Shown here piece by piece: positions 1 through 7,999 of a DNA stretch of 64,000 nt. The DNA lies in contig NZ_CP160205.1 in NCBI RefSeq assembly GCF_041080815.1, positions 3,906,001 to 3,970,000 of the forward strand, in the 5' to 3' direction. The notes under the pieces were generated by a model. That model saw nothing but the letters and a program-made list of their open reading frames with translations, was not told the origin of the DNA and ran no database searches. Every line of letters begins with the position of its first letter. Position 1 is the first letter of the stretch. The position numbers and the translations under genes are program-made. This stretch comes from Mucilaginibacter yixingensis (GTDB lineage Bacteria > Bacteroidota > Bacteroidia > Sphingobacteriales > Sphingobacteriaceae).

Positions 1-188
1 AACCGGTAAACTTTAAAACTTCGATAAAAAAGATTGAAGCCGATGAAAACAACCGTGGTAAACAGAAAGATGATATGGGCAGCTTTTAACCACGGCAGCA
101 TCGGCACATTTAAAGCCAGTGCCACACCTGCCATAAATGGCAGCAGGTAAATGAGATAAGGTATTTCGCCTTTGTGCGTGGCCAGCAT
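1..188 (-). CDS. N-terminal part of an integral membrane protein (possibly ComEC/Rec2-like), cut by window edge
   Basis: Reading the minus strand from an ATG at 188 gives an open frame of 62 codons that leaves the window. It starts MLATHKGEIPYL and continues with two strongly hydrophobic stretches (about residues 10-28 and 36-52), ending in a basic segment RSFKVYR. A membrane protein whose N-terminus opens with a pair of helices before a soluble part fits the Bacteroidota ComEC/Rec2 DNA-uptake channel family, but only the N-terminus is visible, so the family name is a guess. A different frame over the same bases is also open but lacks this coherent membrane pattern. A run of AGGATTT-type repeat lies just upstream of the start. 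Confidence 0.5.
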   Translation of the reverse strand, partial: MLATHKGEIPYLIYLLPFMAGVALALNVPMLPWLKAAHIIFLFTTVVFIGFNLFYRSFKVYR

Positions 189-191
189 AAA

Positions 192-245
192 AACCAGGAT
201 TAGAACCAGGATTGAACGAATTTATAGGATTTTCAGGATATGGAG
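192..245. repeat. AGGATTT-type intergenic repeat
   Basis: AACCAGGATTAGAACCAGGATT followed by TATAGGATTTTCAGGAT. The same words recur at 415-445 (inverse sense), 1968-2005, 2088-2122, 12833-12865, 14437-14462 and 14515-14552, always between genes. Function unknown. Confidence 0.7.
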
Positions 246-269
246 AAACAATAAATAAGTATATCAAAA

Positions 270-367
270 GATATGTCATCCCGAATGAATGTGAGGGATC
301 TTTTCGGTCATACATCCCGGCATTTTGCTCCGAAAAGATCTCTCCCAACGGTCGAGATGACATATCT
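270..367. repeat. Long inverted repeat (GTCAT-ended family)
   Basis: Outer arms AGATATGTCATC and GATGACATATCT are complementary, and inner arms GATCTTTTCGG and CCGAAAAGATC pair again, so the whole block can fold into one long interrupted hairpin. It lies between two divergently read genes. Related blocks occur at about ten other intergenic places in the window. Confidence 0.75.
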
Positions 368-446
368 TCGTATAGTTAGCAACTTAGGACATAAGTTCCC
401 GTACATTCAAAATCCTGTAAATCTTAAAAATTCGTTTAATCCTGGT

Positions 447-454
447 TATCTTTG
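447..454 (+). promoter_or_regulatory. Bacteroidota -7 promoter element (TATCTTTG) for ubiE/menG
   Basis: TATCTTTG matches the TAnnTTTG consensus of the Bacteroidota primary sigma factor. It lies 12 bases before the chosen ATG at 467, so the predicted transcript starts only a few bases before the start codon. This argues against the more upstream in-frame ATG at 452, which overlaps the motif. Confidence 0.55.
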
Positions 455-466
455 CCGTCTATATAT

Positions 467-1198
467 ATGAGCAAAACCGTAACGCCCTACCAGGATGAAC
501 AGGCTACCAAGAAAGAACAGGTAGCTGATATGTTTAACAACATTGCCAAAACGTATGATTTTCTGAATCATTTTCTGTCGTTAGGCATCGATGTTATCTG
601 GCGCAAAAAAGCTATCAATGAGTTAAAGGCCGATCAGCCCCGGCATATTCTGGATGTGGCCACCGGTACCGGCGATTTCGCCTTCGAGGCGTTATCCATC
701 CTTCGCCCCGAAAAAATTACGGGCGTGGATATCTCGCAGGGCATGCTCGACATCGCGAAGCAAAAAATTGCCAAACGCGGATTGAGCGATCGCTTCGAGG
801 TTAAACTGGGTGACTCAGAAAAACTACCTTTCAGCGATAGTACTTTTGATGCCATTACTGTAGCTTACGGCGTCCGTAATTTTGAAAACCTGGAAAAAGG
901 CATGGCCGATATGTTTCGCGTGTTGAAACCGGGTGGTAAAGCGGTAGTGCTGGAGTTTTCTAAACCAAAAGCATTCCCTATCAAACAGCTATATAACTTC
1001 TACTTTAATTATATTACGCCAGGCATTGGCAAGCTATTTTCTAAAGATGCACGGGCATATACGTATCTGCCAGAGTCGGTAGCGGCTTTTCCGGATGGAA
1101 AGAATTTCACCGCAATTATGGATAAGGTTGGCTTTAAAAATACCAAAAACAGGCCTTTGGCGTTTGGTATCTGTTCCATTTATACAGGCGTTAAATGA
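467..1198 (+). CDS. ubiE: Demethylmenaquinone methyltransferase UbiE/MenG
   Basis: 243 residues. SAM-dependent class I methyltransferase that makes the last C-methylation of menaquinone (and ubiquinone where present); here menaquinone is expected. The SAM-binding glycine loop is VATGTGDFAFEA, followed by an acidic residue in GVDIS; the family signatures YDFLNHFLSLGID near the N-terminus and YGVRNF in the middle are present. I chose ATG 467 (MSKTVTPYQDEQ) because an in-frame ATG at 452 falls inside the -7 promoter element. The stop codon overlaps the start of the next gene (ATGA), so the two are probably translationally coupled; ubiE-porT pairing is seen in other Bacteroidota. Confidence 0.95.
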   Translation: MSKTVTPYQDEQATKKEQVADMFNNIAKTYDFLNHFLSLGIDVIWRKKAINELKADQPRHILDVATGTGDFAFEALSILRPEKITGVDISQGMLDIAKQKIAKRGLSDRFEVKLGDSEKLPFSDSTFDAITVAYGVRNFENLEKGMADMFRVLKPGGKAVVLEFSKPKAFPIKQLYNFYFNYITPGIGKLFSKDARAYTYLPESVAAFPDGKNFTAIMDKVGFKNTKNRPLAFGICSIYTGVK

Positions 1199-1965
1199 TC
1201 AAAAGATTTACCCCGCTATTATTAACCTTACTGATGCTTTGCGGCAAGATTTCGTTTGCGCAGCAAGTGGTACCAGCATGGGGCGGCGGGGCAGATCAAC
1301 GCGATTTAAGCTTTGGCTTTACTTTTCAATACGTTTCTAATGATTACAAGATCATTAAAAACCCTAACTGGCAGGCACCTTACCCAGATCCCGTAACGGG
1401 GCAAACGTTGGTTGGCCCGCTGGCCAGCATCACGTCAAAAAGCAGTCCGGGTTTAGCAGTGGGTTTTATCTCTCGCTATAGTTTAACAGAACATCTGGAA
1501 GTGCGCTCTACGCCGCTGCTGGTATTCTCAGACCGTTCATTAATGTTTGGCTATTATAGCGCAAACGCCAACCCCAGCTCTGAGGTAACAAAAGACGGCT
1601 TTCTGGAACGCCAGGTGCAAACTACAATGGTAGAGGTACCGCTGACGCTGAAACTAAAGTCAGACCGGTTGGGCAATTTTCGCATGTATGTAATGGGTGG
1701 CCTTAAATACTCTGCCGCCATCTCTACCAAAAAAGCCGAGCGCGATCTATCGCCGGAGGACAAACTGATTAAAAATGCCAGTCACTTTGCCTCTTACGAA
1801 GCCGGTATAGGTTGCGATATTTATTTCGAGTTCTTTAAGTTCTCGCCAGAGCTGCGCATCTCCAACTCGCTCGGCAACATCATCGTTCCGGATGACACCC
1901 CCTATTCCCGACCAATAGATAAGCTGTTTTTACATAGCTTACGGTTTAGTTTTTATTTTGAGTAA
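1195..1965 (+). CDS. porT: PorT-family outer-membrane beta-barrel protein (type IX secretion)
   Basis: 256 residues with a signal peptide ending in ISFAQQ and a body of alternating amphipathic strands ending in an aromatic C-terminal strand (LRFSFYFE), typical of an outer-membrane beta-barrel. Length, sequence style and position directly after ubiE match PorT/SprT of the type IX secretion system, required in Porphyromonas and Flavobacterium for export of proteins with C-terminal sorting domains. It overlaps ubiE by four bases. The assignment rests on context plus the barrel pattern; a generic PorT-like barrel is the alternative. If correct, the organism has a type IX secretion system encoded elsewhere. 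Confidence 0.8.
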   Translation: MIKRFTPLLLTLLMLCGKISFAQQVVPAWGGGADQRDLSFGFTFQYVSNDYKIIKNPNWQAPYPDPVTGQTLVGPLASITSKSSPGLAVGFISRYSLTEHLEVRSTPLLVFSDRSLMFGYYSANANPSSEVTKDGFLERQVQTTMVEVPLTLKLKSDRLGNFRMYVMGGLKYSAAISTKKAERDLSPEDKLIKNASHFASYEAGIGCDIYFEFFKFSPELRISNSLGNIIVPDDTPYSRPIDKLFLHSLRFSFYFE

Positions 1966-1967
1966 GT

Positions 1968-2122
1968 CTTGAACCAGGATTTATAGGATTTTAAAGATTT
2001 ACTGGATAATTATTTAAACACAGAGAGTACTGCGTTTTTATAGAGCCTAGGGAGATACAAAGATCATTTGTATTTACTTTATTAATATATCCTATAAATC
2101 TTTAAAATCCTATAAATCCAAG
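1968..2122. repeat. Pair of AGGATTT-type repeats in inverse orientation
   Basis: GAACCAGGATTTATAGGATTTTAAAGATT at 1971-1999 is mirrored by AATCTTTAAAATCCTATAAATC at 2096-2118, giving a 20-plus base inverted repeat with about 100 bases between the arms. No gene was seen between porT and the SDR gene. Confidence 0.7.
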
Positions 2123-2167
2123 TTCAGACAATTTTTCTAATTTCGTTCGCATATTTCTATATCACCT

Positions 2168-2932
2168 ATGGCTAAAATTGCTTTGATTACCGGGGCAACC
2201 TCGGGTATTGGCGAGGCTTGCGCCAACGTTTTTGCACGTGAGCGTTATGACCTGATTATTACCGGTCGCCGGATGGACCGACTGGAAAAACTGGCTGATT
2301 TTCTGAAGTTTGAGTATAACGTTAACGTACGCATCCTCAATTTTGATGTGCGCGACCGCGAAACCACCGTCGGCAACCTGGAGAACTTGCCGGAAGAATG
2401 GAAGAAAGTAAACGTGCTGATTAACAACGCCGGCCTGAGCCAGGGATTGGAGCCCATTAACGAGGGCAGTTATGACGATTGGGACCGCATGATTGACACC
2501 AACGTAAAAGGCCTGCTGTATGTAAGCAAAGTAGTATCTAACTGGATGATTGCTAACGGTTTCGGGCACATCATCAACCTGGGATCAATAGCCGGCAAAG
2601 AGGTTTATGCCAATGGTAACGTGTATTGCGCCACCAAACACGCGGTTGACGCACTGAACAAAGCCATGCGTATTGACCTGCTGCCACACGGAATTAAGGT
2701 AACCGCTGTGCATCCTGGCGCTGTAGAAACCGAATTTTCTGAAGTGCGTTTCAAGGGTGATAAAGATCGCGCTAAAAAGGTATATGAAGGTTTTGAACCC
2801 CTGGTAGCTGCCGATGTAGCCGAAACCATCTGGTTCTGCGCCTCGCGCCCACCACATGTAAATGTGAATGATTTGTTGCTGATGCCAACAGCACAATCAG
2901 GCGGAGCAAATATTTTCAGGAAGCAGGAGTAA
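2168..2932 (+). CDS. SDR-family NAD(P)-dependent oxidoreductase (YdfG-like)
   Basis: 254 residues, the normal length for classical short-chain dehydrogenases. The cofactor loop is TGATSGIG at residues 8-15, NNAG is present, and the catalytic Ser (GSIAG) and YCATK (YxxxK) are intact. The closest familiar relatives are the YdfG group (3-hydroxy acid / L-allo-threonine dehydrogenase, malonic semialdehyde reductase), suggested by the C-terminal DLLLMPTAQ segment. It stands alone between repeat-rich spacers, so there is no operon context to fix the substrate. Confidence 0.85.
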   Translation: MAKIALITGATSGIGEACANVFARERYDLIITGRRMDRLEKLADFLKFEYNVNVRILNFDVRDRETTVGNLENLPEEWKKVNVLINNAGLSQGLEPINEGSYDDWDRMIDTNVKGLLYVSKVVSNWMIANGFGHIINLGSIAGKEVYANGNVYCATKHAVDALNKAMRIDLLPHGIKVTAVHPGAVETEFSEVRFKGDKDRAKKVYEGFEPLVAADVAETIWFCASRPPHVNVNDLLLMPTAQSGGANIFRKQE

Positions 2933-2967
2933 CAGCAAATGAGTGAAGGAAAAAATTATTAAAACAT

Positions 2968-3050
2968 GTGTCATGCTGAGGCACGAAGCATCTCTGAGGA
3001 CGGTCCAAATTACTTGTCCGCAGAGATTCTTCGCTATCGCTCAGAATGAC
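2968..3050. repeat. Long inverted repeat (GTCAT-ended family)
   Basis: TGTCATGCTGAGGCACGAAGCATCTCTG pairs imperfectly with CAGAGATTCTTCGC...GCTCAGAATGACA. Nearly the same element is at 19203-19287. It is followed at 3057-3083 by GGACTTTCCGACTTACGGAC, a further recurrent spacer motif also seen around 12752 and 13118. Confidence 0.75.
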
Positions 3051-3089
3051 AATATCTTCCGGACTTTCCGACTTACGGACTAAGAAATC

Positions 3090-3440
3090 ATGAGAAAACT
3101 AAAAATTGTACTGGGCGTATTAGTGGTAGCTGTTATGACGGGCGCCTTTATTTATGCCAACATGCGCACCATCAGCTACAACAAAAAAATACAGGATGAA
3201 GTTATTGCCGGCGTGGTCACTAAACTGGAGGGTGCGCCTGGCAACTATAAGATCAGTTACACCGCCCTGCAAAAAGATGGCAAGCCAGGCGTAAGTGCTA
3301 TTTCTGCTGCAACTTTTAATATCGATAAAGAAGTATCTGCGGGCGATAGCCTGAGTAAGGCATCAAAAAGCGCAAATCTATCGGTCTACAAAAAGAAAGA
3401 CGGCGTGTGGCAATTGTACAAAACCTTTAAGGCGGAGTAG
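3090..3440 (+). CDS. Small hypothetical protein with one N-terminal membrane anchor
   Basis: 116 residues. A hydrophobic helix (about residues 6-24, VLGVLVVAVMTGAFIY) follows two basic residues, then a soluble domain of about 90 residues rich in Lys, Ser and Ala. There is no lipobox cysteine, so it is probably an inner-membrane-anchored periplasmic protein or carries an uncleaved signal. I do not recognise the family. It is separated from both neighbours by more than 100 bases. Confidence 0.65.
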   Translation: MRKLKIVLGVLVVAVMTGAFIYANMRTISYNKKIQDEVIAGVVTKLEGAPGNYKISYTALQKDGKPGVSAISAATFNIDKEVSAGDSLSKASKSANLSVYKKKDGVWQLYKTFKAE

Positions 3441-3491
3441 CACTCGTCCACACAAAACAAAACCTTAACTTTTATACTATACAACAATCAT

Positions 3492-3499
3492 TACCTTTG
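3492..3499 (+). promoter_or_regulatory. -7 promoter element (TACCTTTG) for the GatB/YqeY gene
   Basis: TACCTTTG fits TAnnTTTG exactly and lies 54 bases before the ATG at 3553. The upstream -33 element is poor (CTTTTA around 3469). Confidence 0.5.
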
Positions 3500-3552
3500 T
3501 CGCTTCGGTTGTTGTAAACGATTCAGCATCCACGCACTAAACATAAACTAAC

Positions 3553-4002
3553 ATGTCACTCATTAACCAGATAGATCAGGATATTAAACAAGCCATGCTG
3601 GCTAAACAAGAAGCCCGCCTGCGCGGTTTACGTGCTATTAAATCGGCCTTATTGCTGGCCCGTACAGAAAAAGGGGCGTCGGAAGATTTAAATGCCGAGA
3701 CCGAAATTCGCGTACTGCAAAAACTGGTAAAACAACGTAAAGAATCGGCAGATATCTATCAGGCTCAAAACCGTGAAGACCTTTATAAAATTGAGGCAGA
3801 AGAAATGGAAGTGATTGAAGCCTACCTACCCAAACAAATGAGCCGCGAAGAAATTGAGGCTTTTTTGAAAGATCTGATTGTACGCGTAGGCGCATCATCA
3901 GTTAAAGACATGGGTAAGGTAATGGGCGCTGCCAACAAAGAGCTGGCCGGTAAAGCCGATGGCAAAACCATTTCTGAACTGGTAAAACAATTACTGGCAT
4001 AA
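3553..4002 (+). CDS. GatB/YqeY domain protein
   Basis: 149 residues, the usual size of stand-alone YqeY proteins, related to the C-terminal helical domain of the GatB amidotransferase subunit. The N-terminal half is a helical bundle (QDIKQAMLAKQEARLRGLRAIKSAL), with the family signature EAYLPKQMSREEI in the middle and GKVMGAANKELAGKADGK near the end. The family probably binds tRNA, but its role when free-standing is not established. Monocistronic by its own promoter. Confidence 0.9.
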   Translation: MSLINQIDQDIKQAMLAKQEARLRGLRAIKSALLLARTEKGASEDLNAETEIRVLQKLVKQRKESADIYQAQNREDLYKIEAEEMEVIEAYLPKQMSREEIEAFLKDLIVRVGASSVKDMGKVMGAANKELAGKADGKTISELVKQLLA

Positions 4003-4120
4003 TTTTGCTTTTGTTATTGTAAGTAAACCGTAATCATCTAATTTTATAGGCGATGGCCCGTTTAACATTTCAACCGAACGGCCCGTTGCATTATTTTTTT
4101 TAAAGGACAACTTTAGCACT

Positions 4121-4879
4121 ATGGATCTCGTACTTAAAGAAGAAAACGGGTTTAAATTTATTGACGAAGGCGAAGGCGAGGTTCTGTTATTATTGCACGG
4201 CCTGATGGGCGCGCTGAGTAACTGGGAGCACGTGATCGAGAAATTCAGGCATAAATACCGCGTGGTTATACCCATGTTGCCTATTTATGATCTGCCGCTG
4301 CTCACAACTGGCGTTAAAAGTTTGTCTAAATACGTAAACAAGTTTATCAACTATAAAAAGTTTGATAAAGTAATTTTACTGGGCAACTCGTTAGGTGGGC
4401 ACGTTGGTTTAATTTATGCCCTGGCACACCCCGAGCATGTAAAAGCTATGGTGCTTACCGGCAGCTCTGGTTTGTATGAGAACGCCTTCGGCGGATCATT
4501 TCCGCGCCGTGAGAACTATGATTTTGTGAAGGAGAAGGTGGAGTTTACGTTTTATGACCCTGCAACGGCCACTAAAGAGCTGGTTGATGAGGTATTTGAA
4601 ACAATTAACGATCGTAACCGTGTTATACGTATCCTGGCTATGGCAAAATCGGCCATCCGTCATAACATGGCAAAGGAAGTGCATAAGATAACCGTCCCCG
4701 TTTCGTTAATATGGGGTAAAAACGATAAGATTACGCCGCCTGATGTTGCGGTAGAATTTAGCCAGTTGCTGCCCAATTCAGAGCTGCACTGGATAGACAA
4801 ATGCGGACACGCCGCCATGATGGAGCGCCCGCATGAGTTTAATGAGCTGCTTGAACCATTTTTAGAAAAACTAAAATAA
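4121..4879 (+). CDS. Alpha/beta hydrolase
   Basis: 252 residues, single alpha/beta-hydrolase domain. The oxyanion motif HGLMG is near residue 27, the nucleophile elbow GNSLGG near residue 89, the acid Asp in WGKNDKITPP and the catalytic His in CGHAAMMERP, so the triad is complete. No signal peptide, so cytoplasmic. It begins a tight run with the CBS gene (8-base gap) and NAD kinase (4-base gap), a Bacteroidota arrangement. The substrate cannot be told; the fold covers esterases, C-C hydrolases and haloperoxidases. Confidence 0.85.
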   Translation: MDLVLKEENGFKFIDEGEGEVLLLLHGLMGALSNWEHVIEKFRHKYRVVIPMLPIYDLPLLTTGVKSLSKYVNKFINYKKFDKVILLGNSLGGHVGLIYALAHPEHVKAMVLTGSSGLYENAFGGSFPRRENYDFVKEKVEFTFYDPATATKELVDEVFETINDRNRVIRILAMAKSAIRHNMAKEVHKITVPVSLIWGKNDKITPPDVAVEFSQLLPNSELHWIDKCGHAAMMERPHEFNELLEPFLEKLK

Positions 4880-4887
4880 CAACCGCC

Positions 4888-5550
4888 ATGCTTGCAATTG
4901 AAATGGTTGCCCAAACAATTCACCCCGTTCACACTTCTGACACGATACAGAAAGTGCTTGACCGTATGGTAGAGTTTAGGGTAAGACACCTGCCAATTGT
5001 AAACGAAGAGCAGTTTCTGGGCCTGATTTCTGAGGACGATTTTCAGAAGGAGACCGATTATGAGCAGCCTATCGGCGCACTGGCGCTCTCGCTCATCAAT
5101 CCTTACGTACTGGAAGATCAGCATATTTATGATGTGATCCGTCTGTTCTATGAGCAGAAGCTAACCATTGTGCCTGTGCTCAATACCAATAAGAATTACG
5201 CTGGCATGATTTGCATCAATGCCATGACGGCGTACTTTGCGCAGCTCACCTCATCGGCAGAGCCAGGCGGCATTATTGTGCTGGAGATTAGCAACAAAAA
5301 CAACTCGCTGGCGCACATGGCGCAGATTGTAGAGTCTGACAACGCACAGATCCTCAGCTCCTACATCCGCTCATTTCCAGACTCTACCAAGCTGGAGGTT
5401 ACGCTGAAAGTAAATAAACTCGACATATCAAATATTACGGCCACCTTCTTACGTTACGACTACGAGATCAAGGCCACCTTTAATCACTCAGACCATGATG
5501 ACGGCTCTAAAGACCGTTACGATTCGCTGATGAATTACCTGAACATATAA
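4888..5550 (+). CDS. CBS-pair protein with C-terminal ACT-like domain
   Basis: 220 residues. Two CBS motifs fill about residues 5-125 (VRHLPIVNEEQFLGLISEDDF and KLTIVPVLNTNKNYAGMI), the standard adenosine-nucleotide-sensing pair. Residues 130-200 begin GGIIVLEI and predict beta-alpha-beta-beta-alpha-beta, as in ACT domains. Soluble; probably a ligand-sensing regulator. Its place between a hydrolase and NAD kinase, with gaps under 10 bases on both sides, suggests one transcript but does not reveal a target. Confidence 0.85.
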   Translation: MLAIEMVAQTIHPVHTSDTIQKVLDRMVEFRVRHLPIVNEEQFLGLISEDDFQKETDYEQPIGALALSLINPYVLEDQHIYDVIRLFYEQKLTIVPVLNTNKNYAGMICINAMTAYFAQLTSSAEPGGIIVLEISNKNNSLAHMAQIVESDNAQILSSYIRSFPDSTKLEVTLKVNKLDISNITATFLRYDYEIKATFNHSDHDDGSKDRYDSLMNYLNI

Positions 5551-5554
5551 ACGC

Positions 5555-6433
5555 ATGAACATAGCTATATACGGCAGGCAGTTTAACGATACCACTTTAC
5601 CATACATACAACAGGTTTTTGATAACCTGGCCCAGCACGAGGTGGAGATTTACGTGCACCACCAACTGCATGCCTTTCTGGCCGACAGGGTGACCGCCCC
5701 CAACTACCATATTTTGGAAACCGGCGTTGCACTGAAAGGACTGATAGATGTTTTTCTGACCATTGGCGGCGACGGCACCCTGCTAGACATGGTGACGCTA
5801 ATTGGCGACACCGGCATCCCGGTTATTGGCATTAATTTCGGTCGACTGGGCTTTTTGGCCAGTGTGAACCGTAATGATATTGCTGCCGCGATTTATGCCG
5901 TGGTACACCGCCAGTTTACACATGATAGTCGCCAGTTGCTGAGCATCAGCTGTGATTCGCCGGTATTTGGCAATGACAACTTTGCGCTGAACGATATCAC
6001 CATCCACAAGCGTGATGACTCGGCTATGATTACCGTTCACGTTTACCTGGATGGCGAGATCCTGAACTCTTACTGGGGTGATGGCATCATCATCTCTACC
6101 TCTACCGGTTCAACCGCTTACTCGCTAAGCTGCGGCGGACCAATCATCTTCCCGCAATCAAACAGTATTGCCATTACCCCTATTTCACCGCACAACCTTA
6201 ACGTGCGCCCGGTGATATTGCCGGATAACGTAGTGCTTACTTTTGAAGTAGAGAACCGAAGCGCCAACTACCTCATCTCGTGCGACTCGCGCACCTACGT
6301 ACTGGAAGAACGCGTACGCTTTAAAATTGAAAAGGCCGGCTTTCAAATGAATCTGCTGCGCCTGAACAATGAAAGTTACCTCTCTACGTTAAGACAAAAA
6401 CTGTTGTGGGGCATTGATGTGCGCAACTATTAA
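5555..6433 (+). CDS. nadK: NAD kinase
   Basis: 292 residues, the usual length. Phosphorylates NAD+ to NADP+. The diagnostic GGDGTLL motif is near residue 73, followed by GINFGRLGFLA and the second conserved block GDGIIISTSTGSTAYSLSCGGP. Cytoplasmic. It starts 4 bases after the CBS gene and is followed by the DUF6089 gene, a gene order often seen in Bacteroidota, where uppS and bamA usually follow; here a MerR gene follows instead. Confidence 0.95.
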   Translation: MNIAIYGRQFNDTTLPYIQQVFDNLAQHEVEIYVHHQLHAFLADRVTAPNYHILETGVALKGLIDVFLTIGGDGTLLDMVTLIGDTGIPVIGINFGRLGFLASVNRNDIAAAIYAVVHRQFTHDSRQLLSISCDSPVFGNDNFALNDITIHKRDDSAMITVHVYLDGEILNSYWGDGIIISTSTGSTAYSLSCGGPIIFPQSNSIAITPISPHNLNVRPVILPDNVVLTFEVENRSANYLISCDSRTYVLEERVRFKIEKAGFQMNLLRLNNESYLSTLRQKLLWGIDVRNY

Positions 6434-6557
6434 TATTTGAGGCGAAAGGATAAAGGCGAAAGGTAAAAGGCATTTACTTCATTAGTTCGCATAACTGCCA
6501 ATGTGCTTTCCTGTTAACTCAAAATAAACGACCTTAGTAATCTGGTAAATCTTTAAG

Positions 6558-7418
6558 TTGAAAAATAGCGGTAAAAACAGGTATGGAGTAAAGGCTTGCT
6601 TAAAAGACGCAAAGCAAAAATCTTTTGTCTTCCCTAAAACGCTTTTTGCTTTCTGCTTTCTGCTTTCTGCTTTTACCGCAAACGCCCAAACCTGGGAGCC
6701 CGGTCTGTTTATCGGCGGCGCCGGTTACCAGGGCGATCTGGATACGCGCAATCTGTATAAAACTTCGGGACTTGCGGGCGGGGTATCTATTCAACGCAAT
6801 TTCAACCCATACTTTGCTTTTAAGCTGGCCTATACGCATGGAAAAATTGCTGCGGCAGACAGCTCTTCAAAAGCCGGACAACCTGAGCGCAACCTGAGTT
6901 TTCACAGCCAACTGGATGAGCTGAGTTTGATGGGCGAGTTCAACTTTATGAAATACATGCCGGGATACGATCCTTACAAATATCGCTTCTCTCCTTTTGT
7001 GTTTTTGGGTATTGGCCTCACCAGCTTTAATCCGCAGGCAGAATATCAGGGCCAAACTTATGATCTGCGTCCGCTACGCACCGAAGGCCAGACCGGCGAT
7101 TACGCCCGATCTACATTGGTAATACCCTACGGCGGCGGCATCAAATACAACTTTGCATCGAGCTGGAACATTGCCCTGAGCGCCGGCTACCGTTATGTAC
7201 GTACCGATTACCTGGATGATGTGAGCGGCACCTATGCCAATAAAGCTTTATTTACTAACTCAACCGCCCTTGCCCTGTCGGACCGATCGGGCGAGCGCAC
7301 CGGCGTTTATCTGGGCACTGCCGGCTCACAGCGCGGCGACTCTCAGAAAAACGACACCTATTTCTACATCGGTTTCACGCTGACCTTCACCATTCTGACC
7401 AGCAACTGCTACTACTAA
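6558..7418 (+). CDS. DUF6089 outer-membrane beta-barrel protein; start uncertain
   Basis: 286 residues from a TTG at 6558, the only upstream start in this frame; there is no in-frame ATG before the signal peptide. The sequence has a hydrophobic segment (LFAFCFLLSAFTANAQ), then WEPGLFIGGAGYQGDL and beta-barrel strands as in DUF6089 proteins that follow nadK in Bacteroidota. The signal peptide is encoded by heptamer repeats CTTTCTG (6642-6674), so copy number affects the frame. A second TTG at 6625 opens a different frame that also makes a basic, hydrophobic leader. The mature part is secure; the N-terminus is not. Confidence 0.8.
   Translation: MKNSGKNRYGVKACLKDAKQKSFVFPKTLFAFCFLLSAFTANAQTWEPGLFIGGAGYQGDLDTRNLYKTSGLAGGVSIQRNFNPYFAFKLAYTHGKIAAADSSSKAGQPERNLSFHSQLDELSLMGEFNFMKYMPGYDPYKYRFSPFVFLGIGLTSFNPQAEYQGQTYDLRPLRTEGQTGDYARSTLVIPYGGGIKYNFASSWNIALSAGYRYVRTDYLDDVSGTYANKALFTNSTALALSDRSGERTGVYLGTAGSQRGDSQKNDTYFYIGFTLTFTILTSNCYY
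6642..6674 (+). repeat. Heptanucleotide tandem repeat (CTTTCTG) inside a signal-peptide coding region
   Basis: One degenerate unit CTTTTTG (6642-6648), three perfect CTTTCTG units (6649-6669) and a partial unit. Unit length 7 is not a multiple of 3, so gain or loss of a unit changes the reading frame. Confidence 0.85.
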
Positions 7419-7443
7419 GAGCAACAGTACCATAGCCCCCAAA

Positions 7444-7474
7444 TTTGGACTTGCCGACTTTCTGACTATATTTG
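7444..7474 (+). promoter_or_regulatory. Full Bacteroidota promoter (TTTG-N19-TATATTTG) for the MerR gene
   Basis: TTTG at 7444-7447, exactly 19 bases, then TATATTTG at 7467-7474. Both boxes and the spacing fit the Bacteroidota consensus. The ATG follows 5 bases after the -7 box, so the transcript would be leaderless or start inside the first codons; an ATG at 7510 (MYYTMGEVSA) is an alternative start. Confidence 0.65.
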
Positions 7475-7479
7475 CGTGT

Positions 7480-7815
7480 ATGCCTTATAAAGAACGCGAG
7501 ATCAATAAAATGTACTACACCATGGGCGAAGTATCGGCCATGTTCGACGTTAATCAGTCGCTGATCCGCTATTATGAAAAGGAGTTTGATATTCTTCAAC
7601 CTAAGAAGAACAAAAAAGGCAACCGTTATTTTACCCCCGAGGACGTAGAGAACCTGAAGATCATCTTCCACCTCATCCGTGACAAAGGTTTTACCCTGGC
7701 AGGCGCCAAAGAGCACCTCAAGAAAAACTCAAACGATACCAAAGACACCCAAAGCATGATTACCACCCTGGAGAATCTGAAAAAGTTTCTGCTGGAGGTA
7801 AGGGATCAGATGTAG
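7480..7815 (+). CDS. MerR-family transcriptional regulator (short form)
   Basis: 111 residues. The N-terminal winged HTH is clear: YTMGEVSAMFDVNQSLIRYYEKEFDIL followed by KNKKGNRYFTPEDVENLKII, and a helical segment to the C-terminus. There is no C-terminal effector domain and no cysteine metal-binding motif, so this is the short MerR type common in Bacteroidota, whose signal is unknown. The start is ambiguous: the promoter lies so close that translation may begin at ATG 7510. Followed by a long inverted repeat. Confidence 0.85.
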   Translation: MPYKEREINKMYYTMGEVSAMFDVNQSLIRYYEKEFDILQPKKNKKGNRYFTPEDVENLKIIFHLIRDKGFTLAGAKEHLKKNSNDTKDTQSMITTLENLKKFLLEVRDQM

Positions 7816-7836
7816 TGAGTGATAGAAGCACCCTAT

Positions 7837-7986
7837 GTCATTTCGATGAGCACGAGCGGAGGCTTTTGTGTGGTGTGGGCGCGGAAGAGAAATCTTAGCC
7901 CCCAAGTCAGGCAAGTGGCTTATCAAGCGTCTAAGATTTCTCCTCACGCCCTTCATAATCCCACGCGCTGTTCGTTCGAAATGACA
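7837..7986. repeat. Long inverted repeat (GTCATTTCG-ended family)
   Basis: TGTCATTTCGATGAGC at the left end and GTTCGTTCGAAATGACA at the right, with inner arms GAGAAATCTTAG and CTAAGATTTCTC. It lies between convergent genes and may also act as their terminator. Confidence 0.75.
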
Positions 7987-7999
7987 GGAGTGGAATTGC

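Noticed and set aside
13..363. Open frame of 116 codons on the minus strand
   Set aside because: It reads through an inverted repeat and an AGGATTT repeat; another frame (1-188) gives a coherent membrane protein.
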